A DNA stretch of 27,563 bases from an uncultured Oscillospiraceae bacterium (GTDB lineage Bacteria; Bacillota_A; Clostridia; Oscillospirales; Oscillospiraceae). Numbering within the stretch: position 1 is the first letter of the stretch; the number at the start of each line of letters is the position of its first letter. Positions 1-7,123 of the stretch are shown here, piece after piece. The notes beneath the pieces are model-generated. The model did not search any database. It was not told the origin of the DNA and saw nothing but the letters and a program-made list of their open reading frames with translations. The position numbers were made by a program, and so were the translations under genes. The DNA is taken from NCBI GenBank assembly GCA_900769845.1, contig CAAGIF010000079.1, positions 1-27,563 on the forward strand. Reading direction: 5' to 3'.

Positions 1-1018
1 CCTTCACAACGGGCACATCCAGATCGCTCTGGGCAAAGCCCATCATGGGCCCACCGGAAATCACCCGCTCGGTTTCGTCGGTCAGGCCGCCGGCCTGGGC
101 AATCAGATCCCGGAAAGGCGTACCGATGCGGACGATAAAATTCTGGGGGGCATTGACCGTCTCGCCGGAAACGGTAACGATTCTTTCCGTCAAGGGGGTT
201 CCCAACCGGACCGCCCGATAGATTGCCGCGTAGGTGGACACGTTGAACACCGCGCACCCCACGCTTACCGGCAGATTGCCGGGCTTGACTTCCCTTCCGG
301 TAACGGATTGGATCAACTGCTTTTCTGCGCCCTGGGGATAACGGGTGGGCAGAACCACCAGTTCGATCTGGGGATACCGGGACATCAGGGTATGGAGCTT
401 TTGGATTGCCTCCCGTTTATTATCCTCCACCGCCAGAACTGCCCGTTCAGGATTTAGAATAGAGCGCATGATCTGCATGCCCTCCAGCACCTGCTCCGGT
501 TGGGTACGCAGCAGAGAATCGTCAGCAGTGATATAGGGTTCGCATTCGCAGGCATTGGCAATCAGGGTATCCACATGCCCCATGGCAGATAAGGCCTTTA
601 CATTGCCGGGGAATGCCGCGCCGCCCATGCCAACGATACCTGCTTCCCGGATGGCATGCAGAATCTCATCCGGGTCATTTCCGGAAACCGGGGCTGCAGG
701 AACCGCGGCGTCCTGAAAATCGTTCTCGATCACCACGGAAAGAACCTGCCGGCCGCTGGTATGAGGACGGGGTTCCATAGCTACCACAGTGCCGGAAACA
801 GAAGCGTGAACCGGAACGCACAGGCCTTCGCCGTCGCCGATCTTCTGTCCCCGCAGCACCTTGTCCCCCACCGCGACCAGGGGGGCGCAGGGCGCGCCGA
901 TGTGCTGGGACATGGGGACCACCACATACTGTGGCTTGACGATCTGGAAATCCGTCACACCGGTGGACATTTCTTTGTTATATTTGGGGTGGATTCCGCC
1001 AAAAAACAGATGTTTCAT
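1..1018 (-). CDS. rnfC: RnfC, electron transport complex subunit C (3' end beyond window)
   Basis: Peripheral NADH-oxidising subunit of the Rnf complex, which couples electron flow between ferredoxin and NAD to ion pumping across the membrane. The first ~339 residues are present; the gene has no stop codon because it runs off the left edge. Seen: the typical RnfC start with GGIHP near residue 8, SQHIGAP near residue 37, a biotinyl/lipoyl-like segment (VGDKV, HASVSG), the nucleotide-binding GMGGAAFP stretch, and the ANACECEPY motif. The C-terminal [4Fe-4S] cysteine motifs expected of the family would lie outside the window. The ATG at 1018 follows an AGGTG ribosome binding site. It lies 16 nt downstream of apbE in the same orientation, so it is probably in an operon with it; further rnf genes are expected off the left edge. 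Confidence 0.9.
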   Translation of the reverse strand, partial: MKHLFFGGIHPKYNKEMSTGVTDFQIVKPQYVVVPMSQHIGAPCAPLVAVGDKVLRGQKIGDGEGLCVPVHASVSGTVVAMEPRPHTSGRQVLSVVIENDFQDAAVPAAPVSGNDPDEILHAIREAGIVGMGGAAFPGNVKALSAMGHVDTLIANACECEPYITADDSLLRTQPEQVLEGMQIMRSILNPERAVLAVEDNKREAIQKLHTLMSRYPQIELVVLPTRYPQGAEKQLIQSVTGREVKPGNLPVSVGCAVFNVSTYAAIYRAVRLGTPLTERIVTVSGETVNAPQNFIVRIGTPFRDLIAQAGGLTDETERVISGGPMMGFAQSDLDVPVVK

Positions 1019-1034
1019 GCTTATTTCACCTCGT

Positions 1035-2066
1035 TTATGTTCGTATTATTTTCTCAAAGCCGGAGCTGTAAAATACATTTCCATCCCCGTCGACCCACAT
1101 GGCCATGGCGCCGCTGGCACCCAGCAGCTTCTGTCCGCTTTCCCGGTCCATCAGAAACAGAGCCGTGGACAGGGCATCCGCTAAACCGGAATCGTCACAA
1201 ACAATGGTCACCGACCGCCAGTATTGCGACGGCATCAGGGTATCCGGGTCAATAATGTGATGGTAGAGGGCATCTCCCACAAGATAGGTCCGCTGGTAAT
1301 CGCCGCTGGTTACAAAGCTGCCTCCGGTGACATACAGGGTGTGCAGATAATCCTCCGCCGCACCTGCCGGATCCCGGACGCCAACCACCCAGGGATCTCC
1401 CTCAGCGGTTTTCGGCCCGGTGGCGCAAACATTACCGCCCACGCTGATCAACAGACCCTCCGGGGCGGCTTCCGCCACCCGCTGGGCTGCCCACCCCTTT
1501 GCAACAGCGCCCACATCCAGGCTGACTTCCGGATCGGAAAGGTACACAGTAGATGCCTCTTCATCGATGACGATGCTGTCGAAATCCGTATGCTCTGCTG
1601 CCGCTGTCAGTTGGGCCATATCCGGCAACTTGGCATTGGCGGGGTCATCCAATCCGGCGTTCCGGGCTTCGTGCCAAAGCCTCAGCACGCTGCCCATGGC
1701 CACATTCACTCTGCCCCCGGAAAGCTCGTAGTAGCTTCTGCAATCCCGCAGCAGACGGATGATGGCATCATCCACCTCCACCGGCGCAATCCCCGCCATG
1801 TCATTGACGGTTTTCAGATTGTTCATGCCATCATAGTCACGGTAGATGTCAAAAAGCTGATGATAGCGCTCCAGTTCGTCATGGATGATCTGCGCCGTTT
1901 CCGAGAAGGCCTCTTTGCTTTCGGCAGCGCCCTTGATCACCGTCACGGTATCAAACAGATTCAGAAAGGTCGCCTCATAGATTTTGGGCGCATTCTGCAG
2001 GGTCGGGGACGCGCAGCCCGTCAGCAGACAGGCAAGCAGCGCCCAAACCAATATTGTTTTCGGCAT
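1035..2066 (-). CDS. apbE: FAD:protein FMN transferase, lipoprotein (ApbE)
   Basis: ApbE-family enzyme that moves FMN from FAD onto a threonine or serine of target proteins, classically RnfG, RnfD and NqrB/C, on the outer face of the membrane. The 343-residue protein starts with a lipoprotein signal peptide whose lipobox LLTGC places the lipidated cysteine at residue 18. Family motifs seen are DVGAVAKGWAAQ, SVGGN, TSGDYQRTY, the HHIIDPDT metal/FAD-site motif, and the C-terminal SGLADALSTALFLM helix. Length is normal. Its ATG is one base past the stop codon of the upstream lipoprotein gene, and rnfC follows 16 nt later, so the three are almost certainly co-transcribed. Its substrates are inferred to be the Rnf subunits and possibly the adjacent lipoprotein. 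Confidence 0.93.
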   Translation of the reverse strand: MPKTILVWALLACLLTGCASPTLQNAPKIYEATFLNLFDTVTVIKGAAESKEAFSETAQIIHDELERYHQLFDIYRDYDGMNNLKTVNDMAGIAPVEVDDAIIRLLRDCRSYYELSGGRVNVAMGSVLRLWHEARNAGLDDPANAKLPDMAQLTAAAEHTDFDSIVIDEEASTVYLSDPEVSLDVGAVAKGWAAQRVAEAAPEGLLISVGGNVCATGPKTAEGDPWVVGVRDPAGAAEDYLHTLYVTGGSFVTSGDYQRTYLVGDALYHHIIDPDTLMPSQYWRSVTIVCDDSGLADALSTALFLMDRESGQKLLGASGAMAMWVDGDGNVFYSSGFEKIIRT

Positions 2067-2067
2067 A

Positions 2068-3129
2068 TCAGCTCAGCGCCTTGGCGATCAGGGCCTGGAA
2101 GCCGTCGATTGCAATGGTAACAGAAGCAGCCAGATCCGTGCCGTCGGCAGGCTTTTCTGATTCGTTGATTGCAATGCCCGCGACCTCGGCTGCAGTCTTG
2201 CCGGTGACATAGCTGGCGAAATTTTCAGCCTGCTCATTCCACTCGAACTTGGCCTGGCCCCAGGCCTTCATGCCGTAGCCTTCGCCCAGTTCGTTCTTCG
2301 TCTGGGGCGCTGCGGTCAGATCGGTTGTAATAACACCGGTGGCATCAAAGCTGACCTTTGCCTGGAGGCTGTCGATATAGCAGGAGGTGATGACGCCGTC
2401 ATTGACAGTCAGCGCGGCCACATCGCAATCCAGCTGAGCAGTTCCTGCCTTCTCCGCAGTTGCAGATACGCTGCTGCCCAGGGAGCTGATCACAGCCAGC
2501 TTCAGTTCATCCTCTGCCTGGGCTCCCAGATGCCGGGCGTTGGCAACCGCCTTCTCAATAGCATCCACATAGCCACCGATGGAAATGGTAGCTACCGTAG
2601 CCAGATCTGCATCCTTTGCCTTGCCTGCTTCGTTGACGGCGCCGTTTTTCAGTTCTTCCACCGTCTTGCCCACAGCATAGTCTGCCAGGGCCTTGGCCTG
2701 CTCGTTCCACTCATACTTGGAATTGCCATAGGCCTTCATGCCATAGGCTTCACCCAGCTCATTTTTGGTATGAACGGTAACAGAAAGGTCGGATGTGATA
2801 GTACCGGTGGCATCAAACTTCACCACAGAACCGTTGGGATCCACGGAATCAATGATGCAGGCGCGGATCACCCCGGCTTCGTCCACAGTGACAGCAACAA
2901 CCGTCACATCATACTTTGCTTCGCCCGCATTTTCTCCCTCGGGGCTCTTGCTGCCGGAAATGTCGCCGACGATGGCAAGACCGGTCTTCAGGGCACCTTC
3001 CGCAGGCTTTACGGTCTGGCCCTCATCGGGGCAGGTGCATTCGCCGATGACCACAGTGGTTCCGGCGCAGCCGGCAAATGCGCCGATAATCAGCGCCAAA
3101 ATCAGGATCCATGCGATTTTTTTCTTCAT
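2068..3129 (-). CDS. Lipoprotein with two tandem ~120-residue repeats
   Basis: Predicted surface lipoprotein of 353 residues: lysine-rich start, hydrophobic segment 5-19 and lipobox AFAGC with Cys21. Two homologous repeats follow, about residues 73-198 and 234-351. Each holds YDVTVVAVTV/LDCDVAALTV, a short FDATG-x-IT-TDL motif (DATG at 106-109 and 262-265), TKNELGE-x-YGMKA, EWNEQA and an NE...DLA...TI segment. I recognise the pattern from unannotated clostridial proteins but know no proven function. The gene heads an operon with apbE and rnfC. The motif vaguely resembles the [ST]GAT flavinylation site of FMN-bind proteins but lacks the canonical form, so a flavin-carrier role is conjecture. 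The ATG has a GGAGGAA site 8 nt upstream. Confidence 0.75.
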   Translation of the reverse strand: MKKKIAWILILALIIGAFAGCAGTTVVIGECTCPDEGQTVKPAEGALKTGLAIVGDISGSKSPEGENAGEAKYDVTVVAVTVDEAGVIRACIIDSVDPNGSVVKFDATGTITSDLSVTVHTKNELGEAYGMKAYGNSKYEWNEQAKALADYAVGKTVEELKNGAVNEAGKAKDADLATVATISIGGYVDAIEKAVANARHLGAQAEDELKLAVISSLGSSVSATAEKAGTAQLDCDVAALTVNDGVITSCYIDSLQAKVSFDATGVITTDLTAAPQTKNELGEGYGMKAWGQAKFEWNEQAENFASYVTGKTAAEVAGIAINESEKPADGTDLAASVTIAIDGFQALIAKALS

Positions 3130-3186
3130 GATCGTTTCCTCCGTATATGATTCAATTTATGCTGGTTTACATAATTCCTGTTTTAT

Positions 3187-3220
3187 CCAAAAAACGGGCA
3201 CCTTAAATTAGGTGTCCGTT
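3187..3220 (-). terminator. Terminator of tRNA-Leu
   Basis: Eleven-bp stem (3193-3203 with 3210-3220, one G-U pair) with a six-base loop, followed on the minus strand by a run of six T. It sits 5 nt after the CCA end of the tRNA and just upstream of the lipoprotein gene. Confidence 0.85.
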
Positions 3221-3224
3221 TGGT

Positions 3225-3311
3225 TGGTGCCGCTGACGGGACTCGAACCCGTACAGTATCGCTACCGGGGGATTTTAAGTCCCCTGTGTCTACCGATTCC
3301 ACCACAGCGGC
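3225..3311 (-). tRNA. tRNA-Leu (anticodon UAA)
   Basis: Cloverleaf read by eye on the minus strand. The acceptor stem GCCGCTG pairs with CAGCGGC; the anticodon stem GGGGA/TCCCC encloses loop CTTAAAA, giving anticodon UAA, which reads UUA leucine codons. There is a long variable arm, as expected for a class II tRNA, a T-arm with GGTTCGAGTCC, and an encoded CCA end. Length is 87 nt including CCA. Confidence 0.97.
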
Positions 3312-3322
3312 GAGTGTGTGTT

Positions 3323-3351
3323 ATCATACCACATATTCGCGCCGCAGTCAA
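3323..3351 (-). promoter_or_regulatory. Promoter of tRNA-Leu
   Basis: Minus-strand TTGACT (3346-3351), 17-nt spacer, TATGAT (3323-3328), 11 nt upstream of the tRNA 5' end. A close match to the housekeeping sigma-A consensus. Confidence 0.85.
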
Positions 3352-3386
3352 GCAACGACGGGGATTTTCGGCAGTTCCCTTTTCCT

Positions 3387-3962
3387 TTACAGCTGATCCA
3401 GATTCAGGGTAAATGCTTCCAGACAGTTATCCAGGAACCAGTCCAGTTCCGGCATTTTCATAGCCTTCATGGAATCCCAGGTCTGGCTGGCAGCGGAATC
3501 AAATTCGGAATTTCCCGCTTTCCGTTCTTCCAGGCACTTGATATAGGCAGACAGCTTGTCCGCCGCCTTCACCGTAGGCGTGACCAGCTCATCATCCTCC
3601 AGAATCAGATGCTCATAGCTGCTGCGGAGCTGAGGCGGGATCATTTCCAGAAGCCGGTTGCCGGCGATCCGTTCCACCTGCTTGTAGGCAATCTTGATCT
3701 CCGGATTGTAGTATTTAATGGGGGTGGGCATGTCGCCGGTCAGGGTCTCCGAAGCATCGTGGTACAGCGCCGCCACGGCGCAGCGGTCCGGATCCGGGCC
3801 GTCCAGCATCAGAATATCCCGGCGGATCAGCGCCAGGGCATGGGCAAGCACCGCCACCTGATGGGAGTGCTCGGAAATATTTTCAGAAAATGTATTGCGC
3901 ATCAGACCCCAGCGGGTAATATAGCGCATTCTGCCCATCAGGGCGTAAAACTCATTGGCCAT
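3387..3962 (-). CDS. HD-domain 5'-deoxynucleotidase, YfbR-like
   Basis: HD-superfamily phosphohydrolase of the YfbR type, which removes phosphate from deoxyribonucleoside 5'-monophosphates and helps balance dNTP pools. From the ATG at 3962 the protein has 191 residues, close to the E. coli enzyme. Metal-binding residues line up well: His32 in SEHSHQVA, His68-Asp69 in ALYHDASE and Asp135 in AADKLSAY; TGDMPTPIKY after the HD pair is typical of the family. The gene overlaps the upstream phosphatase gene by 11 nt and is last in a four-gene operon. An in-frame TTG at 3974 is an alternative start, but neither start has a strong RBS, suggesting translational coupling. Substrate is inferred from family only. 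Confidence 0.85.
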   Translation of the reverse strand: MANEFYALMGRMRYITRWGLMRNTFSENISEHSHQVAVLAHALALIRRDILMLDGPDPDRCAVAALYHDASETLTGDMPTPIKYYNPEIKIAYKQVERIAGNRLLEMIPPQLRSSYEHLILEDDELVTPTVKAADKLSAYIKCLEERKAGNSEFDSAASQTWDSMKAMKMPELDWFLDNCLEAFTLNLDQL

Positions 3963-4599
3963 TGATCGATCCAACCATTTCTTCGATTATTTCCGGCAGA
4001 TCGGAGGGGGCTTGACAGAACCAGACACCTCCGGCTTTTTCGATCTCCTCCCGGGTCCGGAACCCCCAGAGGACACTCAGGCAGGGAACCCCTGCATTTT
4101 TTGCGGTGAGCACATCCACCTCGCTGTCACCCACATAGATACAGGTATCCACACCGAGGGCAGCCATTGCTGCATACACCATATCCGGCGCCGGTTTTCT
4201 GGGACAACCGGGATGTTCTCCAACGGCATAAAGCCCGGGGAACAGTTCCTGGCACAGCGCCTTCACCGCCGGATCCGGCTTATTGGATACGATGGCCATG
4301 GGGTGCTTTTCTCCCAGTTCGGCAAGCACCGGGCCGATGCCATCATAGGGTTTGGTGTGGATGCGGCAGTGATTGGGATAGTAGTCCTGGAACACCTGCA
4401 GTACCGGCTCCGGAGCTTCCCCTTCCGGCACCGCCAGGGCGATAAGCCGGCCAGCGCCGTTGCCCACGAAGCTGCGAACCTGCTCCACCGTCCGCCCCGG
4501 ATAACCGAAGTGGCGCAGTGCATAATTGGTGCCGTCGGCAAGATCCTGGAGCGTATCCAGTAATGTGCCATCCAGATCCCATAGGATTCCGATCTTCAT
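3952..4599 (-). CDS. HAD-family hydrolase, phosphoglycolate phosphatase-like
   Basis: Haloacid dehalogenase-superfamily phosphatase of the Gph/PGP type, 215 residues. Motif I is DLDGTLLDT near the N-terminus with the nucleophilic Asp; motif II is the serine in AIVSNKP; motif III lysine lies in GCPRKPAPDM; motif IV is YVGDSEVDVLTAKNAG. A four-helix cap domain lies between motifs I and II. The exact substrate cannot be told from sequence; phosphoglycolate, pyrophosphate and sugar phosphates are all known for this subfamily. The ATG at 4599 shares its first base with the final base of the TAA stop of the helicase-loader gene, indicating coupled translation. A TTG at 4611 is possible but less likely. 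Confidence 0.88.
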   Translation of the reverse strand: MKIGILWDLDGTLLDTLQDLADGTNYALRHFGYPGRTVEQVRSFVGNGAGRLIALAVPEGEAPEPVLQVFQDYYPNHCRIHTKPYDGIGPVLAELGEKHPMAIVSNKPDPAVKALCQELFPGLYAVGEHPGCPRKPAPDMVYAAMAALGVDTCIYVGDSEVDVLTAKNAGVPCLSVLWGFRTREEIEKAGGVWFCQAPSDLPEIIEEMVGSINGQ

Positions 4600-5582
4600 T
4601 ACTGCCCCCAATTTTTCTTCACCCGGATATCCTCACCCAAAAATGCCACCCGGGTAAAGCTTCCCCGGAGACGGGATGCAATCTGGGCAGAGTAGCGCCG
4701 GGTCAGATCTTCGATGTTCAGATTGGTGGAAATGATCATGGCTTTTCCCGCCAGCAGCCGGTCATTGACCAGACCGTACAGGGCAGCGGTGGTAAACTGT
4801 CCGGGCATTTCTGTGCCCAGATCATCCACGATCAGCAGATCGCAATCATAATACTTGCGGATATCCTCCCGGGCTTCCCCATCCCCGGAGAACTTAGCCC
4901 GTTCCAGTTTGGCAAACAGATGCCCGGCGCTTTCATAGACCACACTGTAGCCCCGGTCCGCCACGGTACGGGCGATGCAGGCGGAAAGGAAAGTCTTTCC
5001 CAATCCGGTATCTCCGGAAAACAGCAGATTTCCGGACTTTTCTGTGAAATTATAGGCATATTTCCGGCAGGTCTGATATGTTTTTTCCATAACGGACCGG
5101 ATATTGACACCGGTCTTCTGATCGATCTGATCCGGATAATACTCCAGCCGGAACTGTTCAAAGCTTTCTCTTCCCACATTCAGGAAGGTCAGCTCCTTCT
5201 TCTGCTCCTGGCGGCAAAGCTCCGCCAGACACTCGCACATAGCGGCGCCCACATAACCGCTGCCGCCGCAGCGGTCGCAGATGGGGCTGTCATCCAGATA
5301 GCCTTCCTCGAAATACATTCGTATCAAAGCATCCCGTTCCCGCTGGAGGGACAGGTTTTCCTTTTTCACTTCTTCCATAGCCGCCTGCACATCGCCGCCG
5401 TTGGCAAACACCGTCTGGGCTGCCATGGCCATGGTCATGCGAAGCTGCCGGTCAATTTCCCGCAGACGGGGAACGCGTGTATAGGCCTCGGCCAAATGCT
5501 GCTGGTTTTCGGACTCCCGATCTGCCTTAGCCGCAGCCAGACGGGCTCTGGCCCGCTGCATTACTTCCTGGCTGTATCCCAT
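4599..5582 (-). CDS. DnaI/DnaC-like replicative helicase loader (AAA+ ATPase)
   Basis: ATPase that loads the replicative helicase onto DNA at origins or stalled forks. The 327-residue protein has a helical N-terminal region (1-95, rich in charged residues, probably coiled), then a zinc-binding cluster C102-x2-C105...C116-x-C118, as in DnaI where this region contacts the helicase. The AAA+ domain follows: Walker A GDTGLGKT at 190-197, Walker B LLIVDDLG near 250, sensor 1 IISTNLN and an arginine-finger region SRLRGSF. It lies 3 nt after the DnaD-like gene, whose end carries its RBS (GAGGAG). The DnaD plus DnaI pairing matches the Firmicute primosome route. No phage genes are nearby, so this is likely the chromosomal loader. 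Confidence 0.9.
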   Translation of the reverse strand: MGYSQEVMQRARARLAAAKADRESENQQHLAEAYTRVPRLREIDRQLRMTMAMAAQTVFANGGDVQAAMEEVKKENLSLQRERDALIRMYFEEGYLDDSPICDRCGGSGYVGAAMCECLAELCRQEQKKELTFLNVGRESFEQFRLEYYPDQIDQKTGVNIRSVMEKTYQTCRKYAYNFTEKSGNLLFSGDTGLGKTFLSACIARTVADRGYSVVYESAGHLFAKLERAKFSGDGEAREDIRKYYDCDLLIVDDLGTEMPGQFTTAALYGLVNDRLLAGKAMIISTNLNIEDLTRRYSAQIASRLRGSFTRVAFLGEDIRVKKNWGQ

Positions 5583-5585
5583 AAA

Positions 5586-6467
5586 TTACTCCTCCCTCAT
5601 CATCCGCTGAATGGCGGCGATCTCATCCGCGTCCAGCTGGCGCTGGCCTGCTGCAGCGGGATTTCCCGGTTTCCGGTCACCGCTGCGGACGGCTTCCGCG
5701 GTATGCAGCCCAGCCTCATGCCAGCGCTGCAAAATCTTGTTCATGTACGCCCAGTTAAGCCCACCGGTATTCAGGCAGGTTCTTTCGTATGCGACGGATA
5801 TGGCGTCCAAATCAAATCCCATTTCCAGCCACTTGACGGCGTAACGCTCCTCGGCCGCAGTTAAGTACCGGCCCTTGATCTGCAGCAGTTCCATCAGCTC
5901 CTGCATCCGGAAATACTCCTGGTTTCGGCTCTGGATAAATGCCACTGCTTCTTCCATAGAATCGATGCCCCGATCCGCCCAGGCATAGGCTTCCTTCTCA
6001 ATACTCCGCAAAGACGGTGTCCGGAGCTTGCCCTGCTGCCGGGCCCGATCCTTGCAGTAACCGATCAGCGCGGAGATCACCTCTGCAGGCATGCCCAGAT
6101 ACCGGACAAAACCAAGAAGGATCTTCATTTCCTCTGTGTTAAGGGTTTTCCCCAATTGCATTTGGACCTCGCCGCACAGGCTGCGGAAGGACCGGTCTTC
6201 CCGGTCTGCCGACAAAACATCCTGCTCGGAATAATTCGGCCTTTCCCCGGCGGGGATGTGGATCTTCTTCTCCTCGCCGTGCAGACCCAGCTGACGCAGC
6301 AGCGCAGCGGCGCAGTTGATCTGAAGCCGGCTCATGTTCAGCCGGGCGGGAGTATCTTCATTCAGTTCATTTCCCGCTTTCAGGTATATGTACAGCAGCG
6401 CCGCATCTGCATTGGCTGCGCTCAGCAGACGGTTCGCCGCATGCAAGGGAATGTTTACGGATTCCAT
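5586..6467 (-). CDS. DnaD-domain replication initiation protein
   Basis: Primosomal DnaD/DnaB-like protein that works with the helicase loader during replication initiation and restart. From the ATG at 6467 (preceded by GAAGGAAG) it has 293 residues. The N-terminal part (1-70) resembles a winged-helix DnaD1 domain. Two DnaD2-type helical repeats follow, around residues 95-180 (EEMKILLGFVRYLGMPAEVISALIGYC) and 190-270 (ERYAVKWLEMGFDLDAISVAYERTC..NWAYMNKIL), the second holding the YxxxxGGLNWAYMNKIL form of the conserved YxxxIxxxW signature region. It opens an operon with the DnaI-like gene 3 nt behind it. A TTG 21 nt upstream is a less likely start. Confidence 0.85.
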   Translation of the reverse strand: MESVNIPLHAANRLLSAANADAALLYIYLKAGNELNEDTPARLNMSRLQINCAAALLRQLGLHGEEKKIHIPAGERPNYSEQDVLSADREDRSFRSLCGEVQMQLGKTLNTEEMKILLGFVRYLGMPAEVISALIGYCKDRARQQGKLRTPSLRSIEKEAYAWADRGIDSMEEAVAFIQSRNQEYFRMQELMELLQIKGRYLTAAEERYAVKWLEMGFDLDAISVAYERTCLNTGGLNWAYMNKILQRWHEAGLHTAEAVRSGDRKPGNPAAAGQRQLDADEIAAIQRMMREE

Positions 6468-6506
6468 AGTGTTTCTTCCTTCGCCCAAATTTCGTCAGTT
6501 ACAGCC

Positions 6507-6535
6507 ATTATAACACAGCTTTCTTTCCGGTACAA
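6507..6535 (-). promoter_or_regulatory. Promoter of the dnaD-dnaI operon
   Basis: Minus-strand TTGTAC (6530-6535), 17-nt spacer and a perfect TATAAT (6507-6512), about 40 nt upstream of the DnaD-like start codon. Confidence 0.75.
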
Positions 6536-6621
6536 CAGGAGATTGCGGAAGAAATGCAGAGAAAAACCGAATTAAAATTTGGTATGCCACAGCATATTGT
6601 GTTTTTTCCCTGCCTTGACCA

Positions 6622-6662
6622 CGAAAAAACCGAAGAGTTGCCTCTCCGGTTTTCGTTTTTTC
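6622..6662 (-). terminator. Intrinsic terminator of a minus-strand transcript
   Basis: Stem CCGGAGAG / CTCTTCGG with a GCAA tetraloop (plus-strand arms 6630-6637 and 6642-6649), followed on the minus strand by six T. The stem is fully paired (one G-U) only on the minus strand; on the plus strand that pair is an A-C mismatch, so minus is the functional orientation. No minus-strand gene precedes it, which points to a noncoding transcript. Confidence 0.7.
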
Positions 6663-6860
6663 TGCCTTGAATTCTGCCATAATGTACCGGGTGAGAGCCT
6701 TGGTTCCCACCCTGTTCGTATCCCGCCTCAGCGCTTCCGGCGATACCCTTGACAGGGGATTTCACAATTCCTGTTTGCAAGTCCACGGTTTCGTGGTCTT
6801 AAGAAGGACTGTTTTCTCCTGTCCAGTAGCAGTATGTCCCGAAGCGTCCGTCCCATTCGG
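6650..6860 (-). ncRNA. Candidate structured small RNA, family unknown
   Basis: About 210 nt between bofA and the terminator at 6622-6662 with no convincing reading frame on either strand. Read on the minus strand it forms a chain of hairpins: CCGAA/TTCGG, CCACG-AAAC-CGTGG, ACAGG/CCTGT, GTATCGCC/GGC-GG-GATAC and GGGTG...CACCC, ending in the terminator. I could not match it to 6S RNA, SRP RNA, tmRNA, RNase P or a riboswitch from memory. The 5' end and promoter are not identified; it could instead be an unusual leader on the plus strand for bofA. Boundaries are approximate. Confidence 0.4.
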
Positions 6861-6868
6861 AGGTTTTC

Positions 6869-7123
6869 GTGGTAAATTTTGTTTCTGTTTCCACCGCAGT
6901 AATTCTGGTGGCGCTGCTGCTGCGCCTCATCGCGCTGCCCATTCGCTGGACCTGGAAGTTCCTTTTGAATTCCGCCTGCGGTTTTGTCTGCCTGTGGATC
7001 TTAAATTCCGTATCAGAAATTACGGGGATCTATTTCCCCATTAACTGGGTCAGTTCCCTGATCGCCGGTTTTCTGGGACTTCCGGGGATTCTGCTCCTGT
7101 TGGCGGCGCAGCAATTTCTGTAA
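6869..7123 (+). CDS. bofA: Pro-sigma-K processing inhibitor BofA family protein
   Basis: Small membrane protein of 84 residues. In Bacillus, BofA sits in the membrane around the forespore and holds the SpoIVFB protease inactive until SpoIVB signals that sigma-K may be processed. Seen: hydrophobic segments at about 5-22 and 32-50, and the family C-terminal pattern INWVSSLIAGFLGLPGILLLLAAQ, which matches the conserved BofA tail (PIN...GFLGxPGxxLLL). The start is GTG with a CGGAGG site 5 nt upstream; no ATG fits. The last 74 nt overlap the end of the helix-turn-helix gene on the other strand. The B. subtilis neighbours recR/yaaL are absent. spoIVB, acting in the same checkpoint, lies 4.7 kb downstream. 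Confidence 0.85.
   Translation: MVNFVSVSTAVILVALLLRLIALPIRWTWKFLLNSACGFVCLWILNSVSEITGIYFPINWVSSLIAGFLGLPGILLLLAAQQFL

Noticed and set aside
656..2120. Long plus-strand frames opposite rnfC and apbE
   Set aside because: They are antisense to well-supported genes, lack RBS and show no recognisable domains.
4599..6467. Prophage replication module (DnaD plus DnaC)
   Set aside because: The pair lies with housekeeping nucleotidase and phosphatase genes, has matching codon use, and no other phage genes are present.
6650..6740. T-box riboswitch suggested by AGGGTGGGAACC on the minus strand
   Set aside because: The consensus AGGGTGGNACCGCG is not matched past the first bases, the motif is not part of the terminator stem, and the downstream gene (dnaD-like) is not an amino-acid-related gene with a shared transcript.
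6495..6786. Short minus-strand reading frames across the bofA-dnaD gap
   Set aside because: They have no good RBS, start at non-ATG codons or inside hairpins, show no family pattern and run through the terminator stem.
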